Assembly: GCA_920105625.2 (NCBI GenBank)
Contig: OV050030.1
Span: forward strand, 139,094,291-139,158,290
Direction: 5' to 3'
Length of the DNA: 64,000 nt
From: Clusia tigrina
Taxonomy: Eukaryota; Arthropoda; Insecta; Diptera; Clusiidae
Positions 30,001-44,193 of the stretch are shown in pieces. The translations under genes were made by a program, and so were the position numbers. The notes below the pieces were generated by a model that searched no databases, was not told the DNA's origin, and saw only the letters and a list, made by a program, of their open reading frames with translations. Each line of letters begins with the position of its first letter. Position 1 is the first letter of the stretch.

Positions 30001-32709
30001 GGTAAAATGAATCATGAATAATAAAAATAATCATGAATAGCAAGATGAATCATGAAAGATAGAATGAATCATGAATGATAAAATTAATAATGAATGTTAA
30101 AATGAATCATGGTTGATAAAACTGAATAATGAAAGATAAAATGAATCATGAATGATAAAATGAATCATGAATAATAAAATGAATCAATACTGATAGCAAC
30201 TAACCATAAATGATAGACTCAATCATGAATGATAAAATAAATCTTGAATGGTAAAATGATTGATGAATGATAAAAATGAACAATGAATGATAAACGGAAG
30301 CATGAATGATCAAAATTAATCGTAAATGATAAAAATGAATCATGAATAATAAAAATTAATCATGAATGATAAGAGTGCATCGTGTATGATAATATGAATC
30401 GTGAATGACAATAAGAATCATGAATGGTAATATGATTCCTGAATAAGAAAAATTAATCATGAATGGAAGCGCATGAGAGGCAAATTGAAACGTGAATGGT
30501 AAATTGAATCATGAATGATAGAATAAATCATTAATTTATAAAATGAAACATGAATAGTAAAATGAATCATGGTTGATTAAACTGAATAATGAAAGATAAA
30601 TGAGTCAAGAATGATAAAATCAGTCATGAATGATAAAATGAATCAATAATGATAACAATTAACCATAAATGATAGACTCAATCATGAATGATAAAATAAA
30701 TCTTGAATGGTAAAATGATTAATGAATGAAAAAATTAACAATGAATGATAAACGGAATCATGAATGATGAAATTTATCATAAATGATAAAAATGAATCAT
30801 GAATGATAAAAATTAATCATGAATGATAAAATGGAATCGTGAATGATAATAAGAAATATGAATGGGAATATGATTTATGAATAATAAAAATTAAGCTCGA
30901 ATATTAAAATGAATCATGAATGGAAAGCTGCATCATGAGTGGTAAAATGAATAGTGAAAGTTAAAATGAATCATGAACTTTAAATCAGTCGTGAATGATA
31001 AAATGAATCATGAATGATAATATGAATAATGAATGATAAAATGAACCGAATGGTAAAATCAATCGTGAATGATATGAATCATGATTGGTAAAATAAATCA
31101 CGAATGATAAAAATGAATCCTGAATGAAAATATTTATACAGGAATCATAAAAATGAATCATGAATGGGAAATTGAATCATGAATGTGAAATTGAATCATG
31201 AATGGTAAATGGAATCTTGAATGTTAAAACTAATCGTGAATGATAATATAAATCGTGAATGATAATAGAAATCATGGACGGTAAATTAAAATATGAATGT
31301 TAAATCGAATCATAAATGATAATATGAATCATGAATGGTAAAATCAATCATGAACGTTAAATCAGTCGTGTATGATAAAATGAGTCATGAATGATAATAT
31401 GAATAATGAATGGTAAAATGAATCGAATGGTAAAATGAATCGTGAATGATATGAATCATGATTGGTAAAATAAATCACGAATGATAAAAATGAATCCTGT
31501 ATGATAAATATTAATCATGAATGATAAAATGAATGGTCAATGGTAAAATGAATCATGAATGATAAAAATGAATCTCGAATGGTAAAATTAATGAACGATA
31601 AAACTAATCATGAATGATAAAAAGAATAATGACTGATAATATGAATCATGACTGATAATATGAATCATGACTGATAATATGAATTATGAATATTAAAATG
31701 ATTCATGAATGTTAAATGGAATCATAAATGAATCATGAATGCCAAAATGAATCATGATTTTTAAACCTATCGTGAATGATAGGATGAATCATGAATGATA
31801 AAAAGAATCATGAATCAAAAAATGTATCATTAGTGATCAAATGAATCATGAATGATAAAAATGAATGGTAAAATGAATCATGGATTATAAAAATGAATCA
31901 TGAATGGTAAAGTGAGTCGCGAATGATAATATGAATCATGAATGATAAAAAGAATCATGAAAGAAGAAATGAATAATGAATGATAAAATGAATCATGAAT
32001 GATAAAATTAATAATTAATGATAAAATGAATCCTTAATGATAAAAATTAACCTTGAATGATAGAATCAATCATGAATGATAAAAGTGAATCATGAATGGA
32101 AAAATGAATCACGAATGATAATATGAATCGTGAATGATAATAAGAATCATAATTGATTCATGAATAATAAAAACTAATCAGAATGGGTAAGATGTAGAAT
32201 GAGTGGCATAATTAATCGTGAATAAGAAAATGAAACATGAATGGTGAAATGAATCATGACTGACAAAATAAAAGTGAATTGTGAAAGGCAAAATGTATCA
32301 TGAAAGTTAAATCAATCGTAAATGATAAAATGAATCATGAATGATAATATGAATCATGAGTGGTAAAATGAATAGAATGATAAAAACAATCGTGAATGAT
32401 ATAAATCATGAATGATAAAAATCGTGAAGGAAAAAATAAATCATGAATGATATGAATCATGAATGGTTAAATGAATCGAATGATGAAAACAATCATGCAT
32501 AACATGAGCCATGTAAGTAAAAATAATCACGAATGATAAAAATGATTCCTGATTGGAAAATTTAATCATGAATGATAATATGAATCATGAGTGGTAAAAT
32601 GAATAGAATGATAAAAACAATCGTGAATGATATAAATCATGAATGATAAAAATCCTGAAGGAAAAAATAAATCATGAATGATAGAATGAGTCATAAATGT
32701 AAACTGAAT
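27068..32709 (+). repeat. Higher-order repeat U6 (A-R1-R2-C, 5,642 bp)
   Basis: Blocks are A 27068-27957, R1 27958-29750, R2 29751-31361 and C 31362-32709. CCGCGG is at 27259, CGATCG at 27928 and TCGCGA at 31917. R1, R2 and C follow U4 and U5 closely (for example GAGCGATAAAAAG in R1, CATGGGAGAT in R2). A lacks the 279-bp duplication and reads ATTCCAATCATGAC near 27703, where U4 and U5 read ATTGCAATC. That A block therefore resembles U7 and U8 more, so the unit is a mosaic. Confidence 0.88.
32358..32588 (+). repeat. 231-bp junction element, copy in U6
   Basis: GAGTGG marks are at 32358 and 32589 with the same internal switch from A-head to R1-tail text. It is the last copy of this element in the window. 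Confidence 0.88.
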
Positions 32710-35700
32710 CCAGAATGGTAAATCAATCGTGAATGATAAAATGAATCCTGAATGATAAATATTAATCAAGAATGATAAAATGAATCATGATTGAAAAAAA
32801 GCATCATGAATGATAATGTAAATCACGAAGTTTAAAATTGAATAATGAATGTTAAAATGAACCGTGGATGATAAAATTTAATAATGAATGTGAAAATGAA
32901 CCGCGGATGATAAAAATGAATCATGAATGGTAAAATGAATCATGAACGTTAAATCAATAGTGAATGATAAAATGAATCATGTATGATATGAATCATGAAT
33001 GGTTAAATGAATCGAATGATGAAAACAATCATGCATGACATGAGTAATGTATGTAAAAAGAATCACGAATGATAAAACTGATTCCTGATTGGAAAAATTA
33101 ATCATGAATGATAGATTGAATCATGAATGTAAAATGAATCATGAATCGTAAATGAATTGTGAATGATAAAAATGAATCCTGAATGATAAATATTAATCAT
33201 GAATGATAAAATAATTTATCAATGAAAAAAAGTATCATGAATGATAATGTGAATCACGAAATTTAATATTTAATAATAAATGTTAAAATGAATCGTGGAT
33301 GATAAAAATGAATCATGAATGGTAAAATGAATCGTGAATGATAATTCCAATCATGACTCATAAAAAGACTCATAAATGATAAAATGAATGATAAAATTTA
33401 ACCATGAATGATAGAATCATGAATGATAACATGAATCTTGAATCATAAGAATCATGAATGGTAAAATGTTTCATGAATAATAAAAATTAATCATGAATCA
33501 TGAATGGAAAGATGCATCGTGAGTGGCAAAATGTATCGTGAAATTTAAAATGAATCATGAACATTAAATCGATCGTGAATGATAAAATGAATCATCAATG
33601 AAAAAAAGTATCATGAATGATAATGTGAATCACGAAGTTTAAAATTTAATAATAAATGTTTAAATGAATCGTGGATGATAAAAATGAATCATGAATGGAA
33701 AAATCAATCGTGAATTAGAATATGAATCATGAATGATAAGAAGAATCATGAGAGATAAAAAGAATAATGAATGATAAAATAAATCATGAATGATTAAATT
33801 AATCATTAATGAAAAAATGAATCATTAATGATAAAAATGAATCATGCATGGTAAAATGAATCATGAATAATAAAAATTAATCATGAATGTTAAGATGAAG
33901 CATGAAAGATAGAATGAATCATGAATGATAAAATGAATAATGAATGTTAAAATGAATCATGGTTAATAAAACTGAATAATGAAAGACAAAATGAATCATG
34001 AATGATAAAATGAATCATGAATGATCAAATGAATCATTAATGATAAAAACTAACCATAAATGATAGACTCCATCATGAATGATAAAATAAATCTTGAATG
34101 GTAAAATGATTGATGAATGATAAAAATGAACAATGAATGATAAACGGAATCATGAATAATCAAAATTAATCGTAAATGATAAAAATGAATCATGAATGAT
34201 AAAAATGAATAATGAATGATAAAAATTACTCATGAATGATAAAAGTGAATCGGGAATGATAATGTGAATTTTGAATGATAATAAGAATCATGAATAGTAA
34301 TATGATTCCTGAATAATAAAAATTAATCATGAATGGAAGAGCATGGCATAATGAAACGTGAATGGTAAAATGAATCATGAATGATAGAATAAATCATTAA
34401 TTTATAAAATGAATCATGAATGGTAAAATGAATCATTAATGGTAACAATTAACCATAACTGATAGACTCACGCATGAATGATAAAATAAATCTTGAATGG
34501 TAAAATGATTAATGAATGAAAAAGTTAACAATGAATGATAAACGGAATCATGAATGATGAAAATTAACCATAAATGATAAAAATGAATCATGAATGATAA
34601 AAATTAATCATGAATGATAAAATGGAATCGTGAATGATAGTAAGAAATATGAATGGTAATATGATTCATGAATAATAAAAATTTAGCACGAATATTAAAA
34701 TGAATCATGAATGGATAGATGCATAATGAGTGGTGAAATGAATCGTGAAAGTTAAAATGAGTCATGAACTTTAAATCAATCGTGTATGATAAAATGAATC
34801 ATATAAATAATGAATGGTAAAAGGAATCGAATGGTAAAATCAATCGTGAATGATATGAAACATGATTGGTAAAATAAAACACGAATGATAAAAATGAATC
34901 CTGAATGAAAAATATGAATCATGAATGTGTAAATGAATCATGATTGGCAAATGGAATCTTGAATGTTAAAACTAATCTTGAATGATAATATAAATCGTGA
35001 ATGATAATACAAAACATGGACGGTAAATTCATGGACGGTAAAATCGAATAATAAATGATAATATGAATCATGAATGGTAAAATGAATCAAGAACGTTAAA
35101 TCAATAGTGAATGAAAAAATGAATCATGAATGATATGAATCATAAATGGTTAAATGAATCGAATGATGAAAACAATCATGCATAACATGAGTCATGTAAG
35201 TAAAAATAATCACGAATGATAAAAATGATTCCTGATTGGAAAATTTAATCATGAATGATAATATGAATCATGAATCTAAAATGAATCATGAATGGTAAAT
35301 GAATTGTGAATGATAAAAATTAATCCTGAATGACAAATATTAATAATGAATGATAAAATAATTCATCAATGAAAAAAAGTATCATGAATTATAATGTTAA
35401 TCACGAAGTTTAAAATTTAATAATAAATGTTTAAATGAATCGTGGATGATAAAAATGAATCATGAATGGTAAAATCAATCGTGAATTAGAATATGAATCA
35501 TGAATGATAAGAAGAATCATGAGAGATAAAAAGAAAATTGAATGATAAAATAAATCATGAATGATAAAATTAATCATTAATGAAAAAATGAATCATTAAT
35601 GATACAAATGAATCATGCATGGTAAAATGAATCATGAATAATAAAAATTAATCGTGAATAGCAAGATGAATCATGAAAGATAGAATGAATCATGAATGAT

Positions 35701-38700
35701 AAAATTAATAATGAATGTTAAAATGAATCATGGTTGATAAAACTGAATAATGAAAGATAAAATGAATCATGAATGATAAAATGAATCATGAATGATAAAA
35801 TGAATCATTACTGATAGCAACTAACCATAAATGATAGACTCAATCATGAATGATAAAATAAATCTTGAATGGTAAAATGATTGATGAATGATAAAAATGA
35901 ACAATGAATGATAAACGGAATCATGAATGATCAAAATTAATCGTAAATGATAAAAATGAATCATGAATAATAAAAATTAATCATGAATGATAAGAGTGCA
36001 TCGTGAATGATAATATGAATCGTGAATGACAATAAGAATCATGAATGGTAATATGATTCCTGAATAATAAAAATTAATCATGAATGGAAGCGCATGAGAG
36101 GCAAAGTGAAACGTGAATGGTAAAATGAATCATGAATGATAGAATAAATCATTAATTTATAAAATGAATCATGAATAGTAAAATGAATCATGGTTGATTA
36201 AACTGAATAATGAAAGATAAATGAGTCAAGAATGATAAAATCAGTCATGAATGATAAAATGAATCAATAATGATAACAATTAACCATAAATGATAGACTC
36301 AATCATGAATGATAATATAAATCTTGAATGGTAAAATGATTAATGAATGAAAAAATTAACAATGAATGATAAACGGAATCATGAATGATGAAATTTATCA
36401 TAAATGATAAAAATGAATCATGAATGATAAAAATTAATCATGAATGATAAAATGGAATTGTGAATGGTAAGAAATATGAATGGGAATATGATTCATGAAT
36501 AATAAAAATTAAGCTCGAATATTAAAATGAATCATGATTGGAATGCTGCATCATGAGTGGTAAAATGAATCGTGAAAGTTAAAATGAATCATGAACTTTA
36601 AATCAATTGTGAATGATAAAATGAATCATGAATGATAATATGAATAATGAATGGTAAAATGAATCGAATGGTAAAATCAATCGTGAATGATATGAATCAT
36701 GATTTGTAAAATAAATCACGAATGATAAAAATGAATCCTGAATGAAAAATATTAATCATGAAGCATAAAAATGAATCATGAATGTGAAATTGAATCATGA
36801 ATGTGAAATTGAATCATGAATAGTAAATGGAATCTTGAATGTTAAAACTAATCGTGAATGATAATATAAATCGTGAATGATAATACAAATCATGGACGGT
36901 AAATTAAAATATGAATGTTAAATCGAATCATAAATGATAATATGAATCATGAATGGTAAAATCAATCATGAACGTTAAATCAGTCGTGTATGATAAAATG
37001 AGTCATGAATGATAATATGAATAATGAATGGTAAAATGAATCGAATGGAAAAATGAATCGTGAATGATATGAATCATGATTGGTAAAAGAAATCACGAAT
37101 GATAAAAATGAATCCTGTATGATAAATATTAATCATGAATGATAAAATGAATGGTCAATGGTAAAATGAATCATGAATGATAAAAATGAATCTCGAATGG
37201 TAAAATTAATGAACGATAAAACTAATCATGAATGATAAAAAGAATAATGACTGATAATATGAATCATGACTGATAATATGAATCATGACTGATAATATGA
37301 ATTATGAATATTAAAATGATTCATGAATGTTAAATGGAATCATAAATGAATCATGAATGCCAAAATGTATCATGATTTTTAAAGCTATCGTGAATGATAG
37401 GATGAATCATGAATGATAAAAAGAATCATGAATCAAAAAATGTATCATTAGTGATCAAATGAATCATGAATGATAAAAATGAATGGTAAAATGAATCATG
37501 GATTATAAAAATGAATCATGAATGGTAAAGTGAGTCGCGAATGATAATATGAATCATGAATGATAAAAAGAATTATGAAAGAAGAAATGAATAATGAATG
37601 ATAAAATGAATCATGAATGATAAAATTAATAATTAATGATAAAATGAATCCTTAATGATAAAAATTAACCTTGAATGATAGAATCAATCATGAATGATAA
37701 AAGTGAATCATGAATGGAAAAATGAATCACGAATGATAATATGAATCGTGAATGATAATAAGAATCATAATTGATTCATGAATAATAAAAACTAATCAGA
37801 ATGGGTAAGATGTAGAATGAGTGGCATAATTAATCGTGAATAAGAAAATGAAACATGAATGGTGAAATGAATCATGACTGACAAAATAAAAGTGAATTGT
37901 GAAAGGCAAAATGTATCATGAAAGTTAAATCAATCGTAAATGATAAAATGAATCATGAATGATAATATGAATTATGAATATTAAAATGATTCATGAATGT
38001 TAAATGGAATCATAAATGAATCATGAATGCCAAAATGAATCATGATTTTTAAAGCTATCGTGAATGATAGGATGAATCATGAATGATTAAAAAGAATCAT
38101 GAATCAAAAAATGTATCATTAGTGATCAAATGAATCATAAATGATAAAAATGAATGGTAAAATGAATCATGGATTATAAAAATGAATCATGAATGGTAAA
38201 GTGAGTCGCGAATGATAATATGAATCATGAATGATAAAAAGAATCATGAAAGAAGAAATGAATAATGAATGATAAAATGAATCATGAATGATAAAATTAA
38301 TAATTAATGATAAAATGAATCCTTAATGATAAAAATTAACCTTGAATGATAGAATCAATCATGAATGATAAGAGTGAATCATGAATGGAAAAATGAATCA
38401 CGAATGATAAGATGAATCGAGAATTATAATAAGAATCATAATTGATTCATGAATAATAAAAACTAATCAGAATGGGTAAGATGTAGAATGAGTGGCATAA
38501 TTAATCGTGAATAAGAAAATGAAACATGAATGGTGAAATGAATCATGACTGACAAAATAAAAGTTAATTGTGAAAGGCAAAATGTATCATGAAAGTTAAA
38601 TCAATCGTAAATGATAAAATGAATCATGAATGATAATATGAATCATGAGTGGTAAAATGAATAGAATGATAAAAACAATCGTGAATGATATAAATCATGA

Positions 38701-38767
38701 ATGATAAAAATCCTGAAGGAAAAAATAAATCATGAATGATAGAATGAGTCATAAATGTAAACTGAAT
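32710..38767 (+). repeat. Higher-order repeat U7 (A-R1-R2-C, duplicated C, 6,058 bp)
   Basis: Blocks are A 32710-33599, R1 33600-35370, R2 35371-36980 and C 36981-38767. CCGCGG is at 32901, CGATCG at 33570, and TCGCGA at 37535 and 38206. R1 is 1,771 bp because about one monomer is missing near 34914. A second change near 35030 repeats CATGGACGGTAAA. R2 and C share private variants with U1 (GAATGGTAAGAAATATG near 36464; the duplicated C) although five HORs lie between. The A head after C reads ATCCTGAAGG, the form otherwise found after R1 tails. Confidence 0.88.
37301..38641 (+). repeat. 670-bp tandem duplication inside block C of U7
   Basis: ATTATGAATATTAAAATGAT is at 37301 and 37971. TCGCGA marks are 671 bp apart because the second copy has one extra T (GATTAAAAAG near 38083). 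The joint and the copy-specific variants (GAATTATGAAAG in copy 1, GAATTATAATAAG in copy 2) match U1. This points to one origin rather than two independent events. Confidence 0.92.
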
Positions 38768-41498
38768 CCAGAATGGTAAATCAATCGTGAATGATAAAAT
38801 GAATCCTGAATGATAAATATTAATCAAGAATGATAAAATGAATCATGATTGAAAAAAAGCATCATGAATGATAATGTAAATCACGAAGTTTAAAATTGAA
38901 TAATGAATGTTAAAATGAACCGTGGATGATAAAATTTAATAATGAATGTGAAAATGAACCGCGGATGATAAAAATGAATCATGAATGGTAAAATGAATCA
39001 TGAACGTTAAATCAATAGTGAATGATAAAATGAATCATGTATGATATGAATCATGAATGGTTAAATGAATCGAATGATGAAAACAATCATGCATGACATG
39101 AGTAATGTATGTAAAAAGAATCACGAATGATAAAACTGATTCCTGATTGGAAAAATTAATCATGAATGATAGATTGAATCATGAATGTAAAATGAATCAT
39201 GAATCGTAAATGAATTGTGAATGATAAAAATGAATCCTGAATGATAAATATTAATCATGAATGATAAAATAATTTATCAATGAAAAAAAGTATCATGAAT
39301 GATAATATGAATCACGAAATTTAATATTTAATAATAAATGTTAAAATGAATCGTGGATGAAAAAATTGAATCATGAATGGTAAAATTAATCGTGAATGAT
39401 AATTCCAATCATGACTCATAAAAAGACTCATAAATGATAAAATGAATGATAAAATTTAACCATGAATGATAGAATAATGAATGATAACATGAATCTTGAA
39501 TCATAAGAATCATGAATGGTAAAATGTTTCATGAATAATAAAAATTAATCATGAATCATGAATGGATCAATTAAAAAATTAATCAATTAATCATGAATCA
39601 TCGTGAGTGGCAAAATGTATCGTGAAAGGTAAAATGAATCATGAACATTAAATCGATCGTGAATGATAAAATGAATCATCAATGAAAAAAAGTATCATGA
39701 ATGATAATGTGAATCACGAAGTTTAAAATTTAATAAAAAATGTTTAAATGAATCGTGGATGATAAAAATGAATCATGAATGGTAAAATCAATCGTGAATT
39801 AGAATATGAATCATGAATGATAAGAAGAATCATGGGAGATAAAAAGAATAATGAATGATAAAATAAATCATGAATGATTAAATTAATCATTAATGAAAAA
39901 ATGAATCATTAAGGATAAAAATGAATCATGCATGGTAAAATGAATCATGAATAATAAAAATTAATCATGAATGTTAAGATGAAGCATGAAAGATAGAATG
40001 AATCATGAATGATAAAATGAATAATGAATGTTAAATGAATCATGGTTGATAAAACTGAATAATGAAAGATAAAATGAATCATGAATGATAAAATGAATCA
40101 TGAATGATAAAATGAATCATTAATGATAACAACTAACCATAAATGATAGACTCCATCATGAATGATAAAATAAATCTTGAATGGTAAAATGATTGATGAA
40201 TGATAAAAATGAACAATGAATGATAAACGGAATCATGAATAATCAAAATTAATCGTAAATGATAAAAATGAATCATGAATGATAAAAATGAATAATGAAT
40301 GATAAAAATTACTCATGAATGATAAAAGTGAATCGGGAATGATAATGTGAATTTTGAATGATAATAAGAATCATGAATAGTAATATGATTCCTGAATAAT
40401 AAAAATTAATCATGAATGGAAGAGCATGGCATAATGAAACGTGAATGGTAAAATGAATCATGAATGATAGAATAAATCATTAATTTATAAAATGAATCAT
40501 GAATGGTAAAATGAATCATTAATGGTAACAATTAACCATAACTGATAGACTCACGCATGAATGATAAAATAAATCTTGAATGGTAAAATGATTAATGAAT
40601 GAAAAAATTAACAATGAATGATAAACGGAATCATGAATGATGAAAATTAACCATAAATGATAAAAATGAATCATGAATGATAAAAATTAATCATGAATGA
40701 TAAAATGGAATCGTGAATGATAGTAAGAAATATGAATGGTAACATGATTCATGAATAATAAAAATTTAGCACGAATATTAAAATGAATCATGAATGGATA
40801 GATGCATAATGAGTGGTGAAATGAATCGTGAAAGTTAAAATGAATCATGAACTTTCAATCAATCGTGTATGATAAAATGAATCATATAAATAATGAATGG
40901 TAAAATGAATCGAATGGTAAAATCAATCGTGAATGATATGAATCATGATTGGTAAAATAAAACACGAATGATAACAATGAATCCTGAATGAAAAATATTA
41001 ATCATGAATCATAAAAGTGAATCATGAATGTGAAAATGAATCATGATTGGTAAATGGAATCTTGAATGTTAAAACTAATCTTGAATGATAATATAAATCG
41101 TGAATGATAATACAAAACATGGACGGTAAATTAAAATATGAATGTTAAATCGAATAATAAATGATAATATGAATCATGAATGGTAAAATGAATCATGAAC
41201 GTTAAATCAATAGTGAATGACAAAATGAATCATGAATGATATGAATCATGAATGGTTAAATGAATCGAATGATGAAAACAATCATGCATAACATGAGTCA
41301 TGTAAGTAAAAATAATCACGAATGATAAAAATGATTCCTGATTGGAAAATTTAATCATGAATGATAATATGAATCATGAGTGGTAAAATGAATAGAATGA
41401 TAAAAACAATCGTGAATGATATAAATCATGAATGATAAAAATCCTGAAGGAAAAAATAAATCATAAATGATAGAATGAGTCATAAATGTAAACTGAAT
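38768..41498 (+). repeat. Contracted repeat U8 (A-R1 only, 2,731 bp)
   Basis: Blocks are A 38768-39683 and R1 39684-41377. The R1 tail then runs directly into a new A head (GAGTGG at 41378), so R2 and C are missing. CCGCGG is at 38959 and CGATCG at 39654. A is 26 bp longer than usual because of a private replacement near 39570. R1 typing rests on GTTAAGATGAAGC, GACTCCATC and GAGCATGGCATAATG. Confidence 0.88.
39569..39601 (+). repeat. Private 33-bp TCAATTAA-rich replacement
   Basis: In A of U8 the usual AAGATGC between CATGAATGGA and ATCGTGAGTGG is replaced by 33 bp with three TCAATTAA/TTAATCAATTAA-like stretches. The net gain is 26 bp, which accounts exactly for the A mark spacing of 886 instead of 860. 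No other copy in the window has it. It is the least monomer-like text I found. Confidence 0.85.
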
Positions 41499-44193
41499 CC
41501 AGAATGGTAAATCAATCGTGAATGATAAAATGATTCCTGAATGATAAATATTAATCAAGAATGATAAAATGAATCATGATTGAAAAAAAGCATCATGAAT
41601 GATAATGTAAATCACGAAGTTTAAAATTGAATAATGAATGTTAAAATGAACAGTGGATGATAAAATTTAATAATGAATGTGAAAATGAACCGCGGATGAT
41701 AAAAATGAATCATGAATGGTAAAATGAATCATGAACGTTAAATCAATAGTGAATTATAAAATGAATCATGTATGATATGAATCATGAATGGTTAAATGAA
41801 TCGAATGATGAAAACAAACATGCATGACATGAGTAATGTATGTAAAAAGAATCACGAATGATAAAACTGATTCCTGATTGGAAAAATTAATCATGAATGA
41901 TAGATTGAATCATGAATGTAAAATGAATCATGAATCGTAAATGAATTGTGAATGATAAAAATGAATCCTGAATGATAAATATTAATCATGAATGATAAAA
42001 TAATTCATCAATGAAAAAAAGTATCATGAATGATAATGTGAATCACGAAATTTAATATTTAATAATAAATGTTAAAATGAATCGTGGATGATAAAAATGA
42101 ATCATGAATGGTAAAATGAATCGTGAATGATAATTCCAATCATGACTCATAAAAATACTCATAAATGATAAAATGAATGATAAAATTTAACCATGAATGA
42201 TAGAATCATGAATGATAACATGAATCTTGAATCATAAGAATCATGAATGGTAAAATGTTTCATGAATAATATAAATTAATCATGAATCATGAATGGAAAG
42301 ATGCATCGTGAGTGGCAAAATGTATCGTGAAAGGTAAAATGAATAATGAACATTAAATCGATCGTGAATGATAAAATGAATCATCAATGAAAAAAAGTAT
42401 CAGGAATGATAATGTGAATCACGAAGTTTAAAATTTAATAATAAATGTTTAAATGAATCGTGGATGATAAAAATGAATCATGAATGGTAAAATCAATCGT
42501 GAATTAGAATATGAATCATGAATGATAAGAAGAATCATGAGAGATAAAAAGAATAATGAATGATAAAATGAATCATGAATGATTAAATTAATCATTAATG
42601 AAAAAATGAATCATTAAGGATAAAAATAAATCATGCATGGTAAAATGAATCATGAATAATAAAAATTAATCATGAATGTTAAGATGAAGCATGAAAGATA
42701 GAATGAATCATGAATGATAAAATGAATAATGAATGTTAAAATGAATCATGGTTGATAAAACTGAATAATGAAAGATAAAATGAATCATGAATGATAAAAT
42801 GAATCATGAATGATAAAATGAATCATTAATGATAACAACTAACCATAAATGATAGACTCCATCATGAATGATAAAATAAATCTTGAATGGTAAAATGATT
42901 GATGAATGATAAAAATGAACAATGAATGATAAACGGAATCATGAATAATCAAAATTAATCGTAAATGATAAAAATGAATCATGAATGATAAAAATTAATA
43001 ATGAATGATAAAAATTACTCATGAATGATAAAAGTGAATCGGGAATGATAATGTGAATTTTGAATGATAATAAGAATCATGAATAGTAATATGATTCCTG
43101 AATAATAAAAATTAATCATGAATGGAAGAGCATGGCATAATGAAACGTGAATGGTAAAATGAATCATGAATGATAGAATAAATCATTAATTTATAAAATG
43201 AATCATGAATGGTAAAATGAATCATTAATGGTAACAATTAACCATAACTGATAGACTCACGCATGAATGATAAAATAAATCTTGAATGGTAAAATGATTA
43301 ATGAATGAAAAAATTAACAATGAATGATAAACGGAATCATGAATGATGAAAATTAACCATAAATGATAAAAATGAATCATGAATGATAAAAATTAATCAT
43401 GAATGATAAAATGGAATCGTGAATGATAGTAAGAAATATGATATGATTCATGAATAATAAAAATTTAGCACGAATATTAAAATGAATCATGAATGGATAG
43501 ATGCATAATGAGTGGTGAAATGAATCGTGAAAGTTAAAATGAATCATGAACTTTAAATCAATCGTGTATGATAAAATGAATCATATAAATAATGAATGGT
43601 AAAATGAATCGAATGGTAAAATCAATCGTGAATGATATGAATCATGATTGGTAAAATAAAACACGAATGATAAAAATGAATCCTGAATGAAAAATATTAA
43701 TCATGAATCATAAAAGTGAATCATGAATGTGAAAATGAATCATGATTGGTAAATGGAATCTTGAATGTTAAAACTAATCTTGAATGATAATATAAATCGT
43801 GAATGATAATACAAAACACGGTAAATTAAAATATGAATGTTAAATCGAATAATAAATGATAATATGAATCATGAATGGTAAAATGAATCATGAACGTTAA
43901 ATCAATAGTGAATGAAACAATGAATCATGAATGATATGAATCATGAATGGTTAAATGAATCGAATGATGAAAACAATCATGCATAACATGAGTCATGTAA
44001 GTAAAAATAATCACGAATGATAAAAATGATTCCTGATTGGAAAATTTAATCATGAATGATAATATGAATCACGAGTGGTAAAATGAATAGAATGATAAAA
44101 ACAATCGTGAATGATATAAATCATGAATGATAAAAATCCTGAAGGAAAAAATAAATCATGAATGATAGAATGAGTCATAAATGTAAACTGAAT
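41499..44193 (+). repeat. Contracted repeat U9 (A-R1 only, 2,695 bp)
   Basis: Blocks are A 41499-42388 and R1 42389-44072, then directly a new A head (GAGTGG at 44073). CCGCGG is at 41690 and CGATCG at 42359. It has the same architecture as U8, so the pair is a tandem A-R1 dimer. Private changes include loss of several bases at 43439 (GAAATATGATATG) and of five bases at 43816 (AAAACACGG instead of AAAACATGGACGG). Confidence 0.88.

Noticed and set aside
39569..39601. Remnant of a transposon insertion in U8
   Set aside because: It is only 33 bp, with no terminal inverted repeats of useful length and no target-site duplication. Slippage or template switching explains it better.
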